Below, piece by piece: positions 1-8,042 of a stretch of DNA of 64,000 nucleotides. The notes under the pieces are model-generated. The model saw only the letters and a list, made by a program, of their open reading frames with translations, was not told where the DNA came from and made no database searches. Each line of letters begins with the position of its first letter. Positions within the stretch are counted from its first letter, which is position 1. The stretch is from JAVDCA01 sp963819385 (lineage in GTDB: Bacteria > Pseudomonadota > Alphaproteobacteria > Rhizobiales > Xanthobacteraceae), in the NCBI GenBank assembly GCA_963819385.1, contig CAWFVV010000002.1, positions 62,001-126,000 on the forward strand, given 5' to 3'. The position numbers and the translations under genes were made by a program.

Positions 1-3000
1 GCCGCTCAGGCGCATGAGCCGGAAAGTCAGCGGGTCGTAGGAATAGGTCGTGACCACGCCGTTGCCATAGGCAATGGAGGCGCGCTGGCCGCGCGCGTTA
101 TACGCAATCGCGGTGACCAGGTGCCGGTCGGCGGTCGCGGGGTCGAGCAGGCCCGCCGGCGCGTTCGCCTGCTGCAGCCAGACGTCGGCAGTCGCCAACA
201 GCCCCCCAGCGTCGAAACCATAGCGCGCCACATTGGGGTGCATGGTCGTGCTCGCTGGAGAAACGGTCTGCACGATGCGGTTGAGTGCGTCGAACACCGA
301 CGAACCTGCGAAGAGATCACGGCCGCCATCACCACTCGGCACGAGATTCGCCGCCTGGGCGGCGGCATCGAGCGCCGCCCCGTCGGCCAGCGCCGCCAAG
401 GGCGACCAGTCGGGACTCTGCCTGTAGACGGCCGCGAGCTGCCGCGCCGACGCAACGAGATTGCCCTTGAAGTCGTAGCGCGTGTTCTCGACGTACCCGG
501 CCCCGTCATAGTGACGGAAAACGCGGCCACAGAGATTGGCGTCCGGCCGCTTCTCGCCATAAATCGTCAGATCGAGCAGGATTTCCGGCGCGCCGCCGAC
601 GCTGACGTACCGGCGCGTGGGGCGCCGGGCAGCGTCGTAAACCAATCGGAAAGCCTGGCCGCGCGCGTCCCACCCGCGGATCGCCCGGCCCGCAATATCG
701 TTGAGGCTTCGGCGTGCGCCGCCATCGGCGTTGACATGATAAAGCCCGCTCCCCGCCATATCTGAGCCAGCGATATAGGCGGGGCCGCCGCCTTGCGCCG
801 CAGCGCGCAACACATGCTCCTGCGTGCGCCGCCCGAGCGCGTCGAATGCCGCAAGCGCCTGACCGCCCGTGTCGAGCGCCTTGCGCGACGCAAAGCGCGC
901 GCCGCCGCCATTGTCGACGACGGCAAGGCTCGCTCGGCCGAGCGAATCGAAATGCACGACCGTCGAGGTCGCCGCGTGCGCGCGCGCCTTGACCGCGGCG
1001 TCCTGCTCGGCTGCCTGCGCCTCCGCATCGGAGCCGAAGCCGCCACCGATGCGCGCCGTGTACCAGGATGTGAACGGCGCCGCGCCGAGCACGCGCTGAA
1101 AATAGCTGCCGAGATCGAGGTCGCCGCGCGGATCGCCGATCAGCACCGTGTCGTTGCGGTCCCAGCTCTCCTGCCGCCAGGCCGTGACGATCACTTTCTC
1201 CCAGGTGGCGTCCGGATGGAGCGTCGCGACAGCGCGTCCAGGCGGATCGTAGAGCGTGAGCACGCTCACCCCCGGCTGCACGGCGAACTCGAATGCGCTC
1301 GTCGCCGTGAAGAACGGCTCGTAGCGCCGCACCGGCATGCCTTTGTTGTTGAACACGGTCCAGCCGGACGCGAGCCAGCGCGGCGAGACCGCGGCGCCGC
1401 CCTCGACGAGGGGGCCGTCGGCGACGCGCGCCTTCTTCTGCGCGACGCGGCCGAAGCCGTCGTTGTAGGAGACCGCGAACTGATAGGCCGAGGCTGCGCC
1501 GGCCGTGAGGTCGGCGCTGTGCGTCTCGCGCGAGATCAGCGCGACCGCCGGCGGCGACGGGCTCGCGCTCGCACGCGTGCGCCAGTAGGCGTTGATGTCC
1601 ATGACGATCCGCGTCGTCGCCTGGCCGATCAGCGCCGCAGGCGCGGCGAGCGGATCGGCGAAGAAGGCCGCGACCGTCGCGTCGTCGAGATCGATCGCGA
1701 AGCCGGTCAGCGCGTCGCCGAGGTTCTCGCTGGTCTTGCCCTGGACGGCGGTCGCGGCGACGAGGCCGAGCGTGTCGAACACGACCGAGGCGCGATTGCC
1801 ATTGGGGTCCGTCACCGTGACGGGCGCGAGCGCCCGATAGTCGTTGACGCAAGCCGTCAGGTTGTCGACCGCGTCCTGCGCCGAGACGGCGAGCAGCATG
1901 TCGGCGTCGTAACCGACGCGCGCGATGCCGCCGAAGGGATCGACGAGGCGCAACGGCGTGAAGAAATGCCCTTGCGCGTAGGCGAGCTCCTGCGCGGCCG
2001 TGTCATTATCTCCGGGCGAGAGATAGACGCGGCCGGACGGCGCCCACCACTCGGTCTCGCCGGGCAACTGGACATAGCCGCCCTCCGCCAGGGTGGCGTC
2101 GGACACGAGCGCGCCGAACACGGCCGCGACGTGTCCCGGCGTCAGCGCCGCCCGATAGGTCACGCCGGGCAGCGCGCGCGATCCGAGCTGCCCGATCGGC
2201 AGCAGCGCGCTCAAGTCGTCCGCCCGGTATTGCGTGCGCGCCTTGGCGAGGAAGCGCCGCGTCGGCGTCGTGGCCGGCGGGCCCGTCCCGTCCACGTCGG
2301 CATTGGGGATGCTTTCGTAGGGAATGTCGTTCGCGCCCGACCAGGCGAGCTGCCAGATCCCGGGCGCCGTCGCGGGTCCGTCCAGCTCCGCGAAGGCGAA
2401 CAGGCTCGCGGCGCCGAAACCCTTGTCGGTGGGCGCAACCCCGGTGATCTCGGCGAGATCGGCCGCCGCGGCATGCGGCGCGCGATAAACGTCGGGCGCC
2501 GCGGCGATGTCGTCGATCACCTTGGTATCGGCGCGCGCGAATCCGCGCATGTGCAGGCGCGCCTGATCGGACGCGAGCCGCCCCTGCGTCGCCGGGTCGA
2601 GCGCAGGCTCGGGCGGCGGCCCCGCGCGGCGCGGATAGGTGATCGACAGCGCGCGCAACGTCTCGCCATAGGCATTGACCTCAAGCGTCGCCTCGTGGCT
2701 GACCCGCGGATCGCCGGCGTCGCGCTCGTAGTGCAGCGACACGCTTTCGCGTGGATGCGCGAAAAAGCAGGCGTGGCGATTGGTGCCGAGATGCTGCAGG
2801 CACTGCACGACGAAATTGCTTTCCGCGACACTGTACGGATTGCCGATCGGCAGACCCTGATCGTCGGCGTCGAATATCTCGACGCGCATTGTCTGCGCCT
2901 TGAGCGCCCGATAGGCCTCGCGCAGCTCGAACGGCGACAAGCCGTCCGGCAGCGTGCTGTCGGCGGGCCGCATCGCGGCGAGGCCGGTCGCGGCCGGTGG

Positions 3001-5772
3001 ACCGCGCAGCGCCGGCTCGAGCCAGTATTCGGCTTCATATTGCCGCGACACATTACCGGCCGCGATGAAGGCGCCCGTGTGCAGCCAGGTGCGCGTCAAG
3101 ATCGGCGGCATCGACGACAGCGCGTTCCATTGCGCCGTATCGTCGTCGGCGAATTGGGTATCGGTGCGGAATTCCTCCGTGTCCCACTGCTCGACCATGC
3201 CGAAGCCGCGGAATTCACGTTCGAGCCCGTCGAAGAAGCCGTGATGGTAGGCGTATCGGGTGACGCGGCGATTGCGGCCGATCCAGTCGAAGGTCTCGGA
3301 CCGCGCCACCGTCCAGACTGGAAACGGCAGCCGCGTCACCCACGGACGTCCGCGCGTCTCGTCCTCGACGTAGAAGCGCGTCGACGGCGCATAGGTCACG
3401 CGCGTCTCGGCGCCGAGATTGTTGCGCGTCGCGACGAGCAAATGCGGCTTCACGCCGCCCATGAGGTCGATATAGCGCAGCGGCGCGCCGCTCTGCGCGG
3501 GAAGCGGCGACGACCAGACCAGATAGGCCGTGCCGGTTCCGAGCAGATCGACGACTTGCACGCTCTCGAGCGCGTCGGCGCCCGGAAACGTCGCGATAAC
3601 GTTCCCGGCCGAGAAGGCATTGCCGGACTGGTTGAACCACGCGCGCACGCCGTCGCGGCCGATATAGAGAATGTCGGCGCTCCCCGAACCGTCGATGTCG
3701 GCCAGCCGGATGCGCTTGGCGTCGAATGCATCGTCGGAATCGAAGCGCGGCGCATTGTCCATCGTGACCTTGGCGCCGAAGCGGCCATAGCCGATGTTGG
3801 GCCAGTAGCAGGTCTCGCCGTTGCGCACGCGCACGATGTCGTTGAGGCCGTCGCCCGACATGTCGGCGACGAACATCGTGTCCGTTCCGTCGGCGAATAC
3901 GATCTTCGGGCCCTTCTCCTCGTCCCATGGCGTGCGCACGAACTTGCCGACATCGAACCCCGACGCCCCGAGCGATGCGTAAAAGGTGAAGAGCCCATCC
4001 TCGGTGACGAGGACATCGGCGAGGCCGTCGCCCGTGAGGTCGATGAACTTGAGGTTGGGGTCGTTCCAGTCGATTTGCGGCAACGTCTCGAAGCGCTTGA
4101 GCGGCGCGAAGCCGGCGTCGTCGTCGCGCTCGTAGAACCCGGCCTCGGGACCGGAGAGCGCCACGACGTCGATGACGCCATCGCCGTCGAGCGCGAGCAG
4201 TTGCCGCGCTTGCGCGTCGCGATGCCCGGGCGTCGCGACCACGGCGCGCAGCGGCCCGAATTTCGGGCGCACGGGTGCGCTGCCATCCGGCTGCGGCACC
4301 AGGTTGGCGGCGCTGAGGTTGCGCTTGTAGTACCACGCGCCCGGTGTCGTGGTGAGGACGCCCGACAAGCCCTCGCCGTCGAGATCGAGCCAGCGGAAGC
4401 GGCTTCCGTCGACGCCCTCCGGCCAGTTGCCGAGGCTCTCGCGGTCGATCGCGCGCACGGTCGGGTCGATCGTCGCGCCGGAATAGTCGAATTCGAGCGG
4501 CGGCAGGCTTTTGACGTGGCCACCGTCCGTGTCCTGCCGGTGGCCGCTCTGGGTCAGCGAGGCGAGGAACGTGTAGATCGGCGCGCGCGGATCGGGCGGA
4601 TTGAGCTGATCCGAATACGTGAGGCCGATCGAGCGCACGAGCCCATAGGCGCCGACGTTCGGCGCGGCGGGAAAATTGTTGAAGAACAGCAGCCGCTGGA
4701 CGCGCCGATAGGTGCGGATGTCGAAACCCGAACGGTAGGTCGAGAACGGATCGGGACGCAGCGCCCAGGTGCCGTCCGGGTCGACGCCGAGCGCCGTGTG
4801 ATCGCCATAGTCGAGGCTGAGCGCGAACATCCAATCGGCCGCCGGCGGATCCGGCGGTTGTGCCAGCGCCGTGAAATCGACGACGTAAGGCGTGCGGTTG
4901 CCGTAGAGGACCTTGCGCAGGTAGGTCTGCGCCTTGCGCGTCGTCGGTGTGCGGTTCTCCTCGTGCGCGCCGCCGCCGACGCCGGCGCCATCCTCGTGGG
5001 CATAGACGTAGAAGCACGCATTGCCCTTGTCGTCGAAGGTGCGGCTGATGCGCCACTCGAAGATTCTCGCCGCATTGGCCGCATTGCCCGGATCGGCAAC
5101 GCGGCTGTCGGGCCCGTCGCCGAACAAGGTCACGACATTGTCGCGCGAGATGGTGCGCCAATGGACGATGCCGGTCGCGGTCTCGCGCCAGCGCTCGACG
5201 CGCGCGAACAGGCCCTCGATGCGCGGCCGGTAGTAGGCGACCTGATAGTCGACGCCGAAGACCTTGCGTGGAATGCTTTTGCGCTGGCCGTTGGCGTCGA
5301 GCACCGGGACGAGATCCTCGGCGCCCGACAGGACGTAGACGTCGGACTCGCCGACGTCGTCGTATTGCGGCAGGCCCTTGTCGGTCTTGCGGCGTATGGC
5401 GGGCGCATCGAGCGTCCAGCCGAACCCGAAGATGCCGTTGCCGCTTCCCGAGTTGTAGGCGAGATGCAGGCTGGGCGTCATGCGCGCCGCCGCGAGCGGC
5501 AGCGGCAACGACATGTTTCCGGTGCCGGTGGCGGCCGCGACCGAGAACTTCTCGCCCTGGCCGCGAATGGCGCCGCCCGACGTCGGCAACGCCACGTTGG
5601 GAAGCTTGGGCGCGAAGGCGTCCTGATCGAGCCGCTGGGCGAACGGGTCGCGCTGTGCGGCCGCTTGGTCGTTGGCGCCGGGCGACGAGGGACCCGAAGG
5701 CGCCGGGGGACCTGAAGACGACGCCGTATCGCGCGCTGTCCCCTGCTCGCTGTTCGGTGGGCGACGTTCCAC
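1..5772 (-). CDS. SpvB/TcdB-like Tc toxin B-component protein (partial, C-terminus beyond window)
   Basis: One uninterrupted frame of 1,924 codons runs off the left edge, so the C-terminal end is missing. It starts at a GTG at 5772. An in-frame stop lies at 5794–5796, no ATG lies between, and GGGAG sits about 8 nt upstream. The N-terminal ~340 residues resemble the SpvB domain, with glycine-rich stretches such as AYNSGSGNGIFGFGW. The middle (about 430–690) has FG-GAP/VCBS-like repeats with DLDGEGL, DLTGDGLADV and DIDGSGSADI. Around residue 820–850 comes YHHGFFDGLEREFRGFG, a hallmark of the TcdB middle domain, and RHS-like YD motifs appear towards the left edge. No signal peptide is seen. In known Tc toxins this protein forms the shell that holds the cytotoxic C-terminal part and docks on a TcA pore. 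No TcA gene is in the window. It is divergent from an array of small secreted proteins. The family call is firm; a role in intoxication is inferred. Confidence 0.85.
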   Translation of the reverse strand, partial: MERRPPNSEQGTARDTASSSGPPAPSGPSSPGANDQAAAQRDPFAQRLDQDAFAPKLPNVALPTSGGAIRGQGEKFSVAAATGTGNMSLPLPLAAARMTPSLHLAYNSGSGNGIFGFGWTLDAPAIRRKTDKGLPQYDDVGESDVYVLSGAEDLVPVLDANGQRKSIPRKVFGVDYQVAYYRPRIEGLFARVERWRETATGIVHWRTISRDNVVTLFGDGPDSRVADPGNAANAARIFEWRISRTFDDKGNACFYVYAHEDGAGVGGGAHEENRTPTTRKAQTYLRKVLYGNRTPYVVDFTALAQPPDPPAADWMFALSLDYGDHTALGVDPDGTWALRPDPFSTYRSGFDIRTYRRVQRLLFFNNFPAAPNVGAYGLVRSIGLTYSDQLNPPDPRAPIYTFLASLTQSGHRQDTDGGHVKSLPPLEFDYSGATIDPTVRAIDRESLGNWPEGVDGSRFRWLDLDGEGLSGVLTTTPGAWYYKRNLSAANLVPQPDGSAPVRPKFGPLRAVVATPGHRDAQARQLLALDGDGVIDVVALSGPEAGFYERDDDAGFAPLKRFETLPQIDWNDPNLKFIDLTGDGLADVLVTEDGLFTFYASLGASGFDVGKFVRTPWDEEKGPKIVFADGTDTMFVADMSGDGLNDIVRVRNGETCYWPNIGYGRFGAKVTMDNAPRFDSDDAFDAKRIRLADIDGSGSADILYIGRDGVRAWFNQSGNAFSAGNVIATFPGADALESVQVVDLLGTGTAYLVWSSPLPAQSGAPLRYIDLMGGVKPHLLVATRNNLGAETRVTYAPSTRFYVEDETRGRPWVTRLPFPVWTVARSETFDWIGRNRRVTRYAYHHGFFDGLEREFRGFGMVEQWDTEEFRTDTQFADDDTAQWNALSSMPPILTRTWLHTGAFIAAGNVSRQYEAEYWLEPALRGPPAATGLAAMRPADSTLPDGLSPFELREAYRALKAQTMRVEIFDADDQGLPIGNPYSVAESNFVVQCLQHLGTNRHACFFAHPRESVSLHYERDAGDPRVSHEATLEVNAYGETLRALSITYPRRAGPPPEPALDPATQGRLASDQARLHMRGFARADTKVIDDIAAAPDVYRAPHAAAADLAEITGVAPTDKGFGAASLFAFAELDGPATAPGIWQLAWSGANDIPYESIPNADVDGTGPPATTPTRRFLAKARTQYRADDLSALLPIGQLGSRALPGVTYRAALTPGHVAAVFGALVSDATLAEGGYVQLPGETEWWAPSGRVYLSPGDNDTAAQELAYAQGHFFTPLRLVDPFGGIARVGYDADMLLAVSAQDAVDNLTACVNDYRALAPVTVTDPNGNRASVVFDTLGLVAATAVQGKTSENLGDALTGFAIDLDDATVAAFFADPLAAPAALIGQATTRIVMDINAYWRTRASASPSPPAVALISRETHSADLTAGAASAYQFAVSYNDGFGRVAQKKARVADGPLVEGGAAVSPRWLASGWTVFNNKGMPVRRYEPFFTATSAFEFAVQPGVSVLTLYDPPGRAVATLHPDATWEKVIVTAWRQESWDRNDTVLIGDPRGDLDLGSYFQRVLGAAPFTSWYTARIGGGFGSDAEAQAAEQDAAVKARAHAATSTVVHFDSLGRASLAVVDNGGGARFASRKALDTGGQALAAFDALGRRTQEHVLRAAAQGGGPAYIAGSDMAGSGLYHVNADGGARRSLNDIAGRAIRGWDARGQAFRLVYDAARRPTRRYVSVGGAPEILLDLTIYGEKRPDANLCGRVFRHYDGAGYVENTRYDFKGNLVASARQLAAVYRQSPDWSPLAALADGAALDAAAQAANLVPSGDGGRDLFAGSSVFDALNRIVQTVSPASTTMHPNVARYGFDAGGLLATADVWLQQANAPAGLLDPATADRHLVTAIAYNARGQRASIAYGNGVVTTYSYDPLTFRLMRLSG

Positions 5773-6170
5773 TGCGACGCTCCCAAAAAATCTTCAGAAC
5801 GCTTCAGAACGTCAGACGATTCTCCGGAGACAGTCAGCGATCGAAAATCGCCGCACGAGCCTATGCGCCCGCGATGCGCGGGTCAATGAGAGGTTCGCGC
5901 AAAGGTTGAAGACACACATTTGAAGACACACATCATGTGCCTGGTTCGAGGAAGCAGCGGTACGTGGACGACGTGAGCCGCAACAGCGCTCTCGCGCGTT
6001 AGGTCCACTCATCGGAAGGTCTGTGCATACCGCAGCCCTTTGCTCAGCACCGATGGCGTATCGAACCTCCGATTGAACCTCATCCGGGGCTCTTGCGACC
6101 AATGGGCAGCAACCCCCAAGCACAACCTCCAGCACAACCTCAGGCGTCCATGTCGACGAGGAGCAACGCT
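5773..6170. promoter_or_regulatory. Divergent intergenic region with two perfect tandem repeats
   Basis: This 398-base gap separates the SpvB/Tc-like gene (leftward) from the small secreted protein array (rightward) and must hold both promoters. It carries a perfect 10-base tandem duplication at 5792–5811 (unit CTTCAGAACG), just upstream of the toxin ribosome binding site, and a perfect 14-base tandem duplication at 5906–5933 (unit TTGAAGACACACAT). The 10-base period is one helical turn, which would suit a repeated protein contact. No convincing coding sequence is present. Confidence 0.4.
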
Positions 6171-6461
6171 ATGGCAGAACACCACGCAGCAGCAGGCCGC
6201 ACGATGACCCGCTCACTCGGATTGGCCATCGCGTTTGCGATCCTTGCGCTGCCGACGCCGTCGTTCGCCGATGTCATCATCTACAAGAAGGTGGACAAGG
6301 CCAGTCACTGGCACTGCGCGTGCGAGAATCTCGGACCCAGCGCACCGACGGCAAATAACCCTCCGCCGCCGCCCCCACCGCCGCGCCCGACGCTCACCAT
6401 GCCGCAGAATAACTTCGCGATGCCGACGCATTCGCTCGGCGTGAGCCTGCGCGTTCGCTAA
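6171..6461 (+). CDS. Small secreted protein, copy A of a paralogous array
   Basis: A 96-residue protein of unknown function. The ATG at 6171 is chosen because GAGGAG lies 7 nt upstream; longer in-frame starts lack a site. The first ~34 residues are a signal peptide: a hydrophobic stretch LGLAIAFAILAL, then a cleavage site near SFA/DV. The mature part begins DVIIYKKVDKAS, has two cysteines (HCAC), a run of eight prolines, and ends with MPQNNFAMPTHSLGV. The start, the DVIIYKKVDKAS block and the tail are nearly identical in the protein at 6960–7238, so the two are a recent duplication. It lies next to the divergent Tc-type toxin gene. Secretion is well supported; no function is assigned. Confidence 0.75.
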   Translation: MAEHHAAAGRTMTRSLGLAIAFAILALPTPSFADVIIYKKVDKASHWHCACENLGPSAPTANNPPPPPPPPRPTLTMPQNNFAMPTHSLGVSLRVR

Positions 6462-6508
6462 TTCCCGCGTCGAATCTCAGCATCCATCTCAACAAGGAAG
6501 CAACACCC

Positions 6509-6736
6509 ATGATGACTCGTTCACTCGGATTTGCCGTCGCGCTCGCGATGCTTGCGCTGCCGGCGCAGACGTGGGCCAAGCCCAAAACGAACCAGGTCGT
6601 CGTCCACGATATCCACATCGTCAAGGTCGTCGACCAGTCGAGCCCGCACCTCTTTCTGATGGCGCATGTGCCGCCGGGCGGATCGCCGACGCCGACGAAT
6701 CCAATCACGACGCAGCACCCGCCCGGCCGCCGCTGA
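6509..6736 (+). CDS. Small secreted protein, divergent copy B of the array
   Basis: A 75-residue protein of unknown function. It starts MMTRSLGFAVALAMLALPAQTWA, the same signal peptide as its neighbours, and the upstream sequence AAGGAAGCAAC is also shared, so the module was duplicated including its ribosome binding site. The mature part differs: KPKTNQVVVHDIHIVKVVDQSS aligns only loosely with the VIIYKKVDKAS block, and it ends in a short Gly/Pro/Thr-rich tail. It is 47 bases downstream of copy A and probably co-transcribed with it. Confidence 0.7.
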   Translation: MMTRSLGFAVALAMLALPAQTWAKPKTNQVVVHDIHIVKVVDQSSPHLFLMAHVPPGGSPTPTNPITTQHPPGRR

Positions 6737-6959
6737 GCCGGCGGGCCGCCGCCTCGTTCGAGGTCGGGCGCAGCGATTTCCTCCTCGACCAAATCCCGCT
6801 TCCCGGGCGTCCAAGCCAATTGGCGGGTAGCTGCCATAGAATTGCGCAGAACTGGCGGATCGCGGCCGCAGACTTGAAGCCCGCGAGAGCGCAAAGAAAT
6901 ACCGACGGCTCGCCGTCGACCGCAACGGCAGTCGTCCGTTTCAACGAAGGAGCAACGCC

Positions 6960-7238
6960 ATGGCAAAACACGAAACAACAGCAGGCCGCATGATGGCCCG
7001 GTCGCTCGGACTTGCCGTCGCGTTCGCGATGCTTGCGCTGTCGGCGCAGTCATTCGCCGATGTCATCATCTACAAGAAGGTGGACAAGGCCAGTGTCCAC
7101 ATAACCTGCGTGGCGTGCGGATCGACGACAAAGAATCCTCCCCCACCGCCGCCGCCCCCGCCGCCGCATCCTGCGCTCACGATGCCGCAGAATAACCTCG
7201 CGACGCCGACGCATTCCGCCGGCGTGCGCGTTCACTAA
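6960..7238 (+). CDS. Small secreted protein, copy C of the array
   Basis: A 92-residue paralogue of the protein at 6171–6461. It begins MAKHETTAGRMMARSLGLAV with signal peptide cleavage near SFA/DV, then DVIIYKKVDKAS, a CVAC pair, a run of ten prolines, and the tail MPQNNLATPTHSAGV. The ATG follows AAGGAGCAACGCC, matching copy A (GAGGAGCAACGCT). Identity with copy A is highest at both ends and lowest around the cysteines and the proline run. That suggests the ends are constrained and the centre varies. Function unknown; probably exported to the periplasm or outside. Confidence 0.75.
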   Translation: MAKHETTAGRMMARSLGLAVAFAMLALSAQSFADVIIYKKVDKASVHITCVACGSTTKNPPPPPPPPPPHPALTMPQNNLATPTHSAGVRVH

Positions 7239-7292
7239 ATCCCGCGACGTGATGAACCGGCGCGCTCACGCGTTCCCGCTTAAGGCCAAGCC

Positions 7293-7553
7293 ATGCCCAA
7301 GCCGATCATGACGTTTGCCCGGACCGCCCTCGCGGCCGCGATCATCATCGCGTTCCCGCTGACGAGCACGATCGCTCACGCGAAGCCGAAGAAAACGCAG
7401 CCGCGTGGCACCACCTATTTGGTCTGGAAATTCCAGATGGTCGCGATCAAGACCGCAGCCCCGTCCGCCAAGCCGAACCCTACGCCCACGCTGACCGCCA
7501 GCAGTCCCCTGCATGTCGCCAGCGCGCCTGCCGCGAGCCACGCACGGCACTGA
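7293..7553 (+). CDS. Small secreted protein, distant member D of the array
   Basis: An 86-residue protein with a clear signal peptide (TALAAAIIIAFPLTSTIAHA, cleavage before KPKKTQ). The mature part has YLVWKFQMVAIKTAAP and a Pro/Thr/Ser/Ala-rich end. The K-P-K-x-T-Q start after the signal peptide recalls copy B (KPKTNQ), so it may be a distant relative, but it lacks the DVIIYKKVDKAS block. It is 54 bases after copy C in the same direction, with AAGGCC upstream of the ATG. Unknown function. Confidence 0.6.
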   Translation: MPKPIMTFARTALAAAIIIAFPLTSTIAHAKPKKTQPRGTTYLVWKFQMVAIKTAAPSAKPNPTPTLTASSPLHVASAPAASHARH

Positions 7554-7628
7554 CAGCCATCCGGCGGAAGGGGCGCCCGAACCACCGTCCCGGGTTCGGG
7601 CGCAGAACGGCGCGAAGAAATCGCGCCG

Positions 7629-7853
7629 TCAGGCAGCCTTTCCGCGCGCCAGCGCGTGCACGTCGGCGGTCGTCAGCGCCTTGCCGCCGATGCCCCAGTC
7701 GCCGCTTTCCACTTCCTCGACCACGCACCAGGTGACGCCGCGCATGTTCTCGCCTTCGACCGAGACCATCGCGTCGGTCAGCTTGTGGATGATCTGCTGC
7801 TTCTGCTCTTTGGTGAAAACGTCCTTGATCACGCGAACCTGAATGAGGGGCAT
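7629..7853 (-). CDS. 4-oxalocrotonate tautomerase family protein
   Basis: A 74-residue protein starting MPLIQVRVIKDVF. Proline 2, which becomes the N-terminal catalytic base after methionine removal, is the defining residue of the tautomerase superfamily. The length matches the single beta-alpha-beta unit that forms hexamers. The segment GVTWCVVEEVESGDWGIGG is typical of the 4-OT-like group. These enzymes catalyse keto–enol tautomerisation in aromatic-compound breakdown or have promiscuous lyase or dehalogenase activity. It is divergent from the MocR-type regulator at 8043, with an operator-like inverted repeat between them, so it may be that regulator's target. The true substrate is unknown. 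Confidence 0.85.
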   Translation of the reverse strand: MPLIQVRVIKDVFTKEQKQQIIHKLTDAMVSVEGENMRGVTWCVVEEVESGDWGIGGKALTTADVHALARGKAA

Positions 7854-7992
7854 TGGCTGTCTCCTGTCATGCGGTTGTCGCCCGTGCGGCAGGCCCATCG
7901 AGCATGTGCTCTCAGCGTCCTGCTTGACACAGGCGCCACAGTGCCGAACACTCGCCAGAACAGTAATAGACAGCTTTGCTGTCAGTTGGCGT

Positions 7993-8022
7993 GACTGTAC
8001 CGGTCCAATGACCGGGCCAGTC
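7993..8022. promoter_or_regulatory. Inverted repeat, probable MocR operator
   Basis: Two 13-base arms, GACTGTACCGGTC and GACCGGGCCAGTC, match in inverted orientation at 11 of 13 positions with a 4-base spacer. The site is 20 bases upstream of the MocR-type regulator start and in the divergent gap with the tautomerase gene. The position suggests autoregulation and control of the tautomerase. Binding itself is inferred. Confidence 0.5.
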
Positions 8023-8042
8023 CAACGAGGCGGACGATCCGC

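Noticed and set aside
793..5715. A plus-strand open frame of 1,640 codons over the toxin gene
   Set aside because: It is Arg/Glu/Val-rich shadow coding without any domain. The minus-strand frame over the same DNA has SpvB, FG-GAP and TcdB motifs and is open throughout.
5792..5811. GTTC-containing tandem repeat as a LexA box for the toxin gene
   Set aside because: On the minus strand it reads GTTC-N6-GTTC, one base short of the N7 spacing of the alphaproteobacterial consensus.
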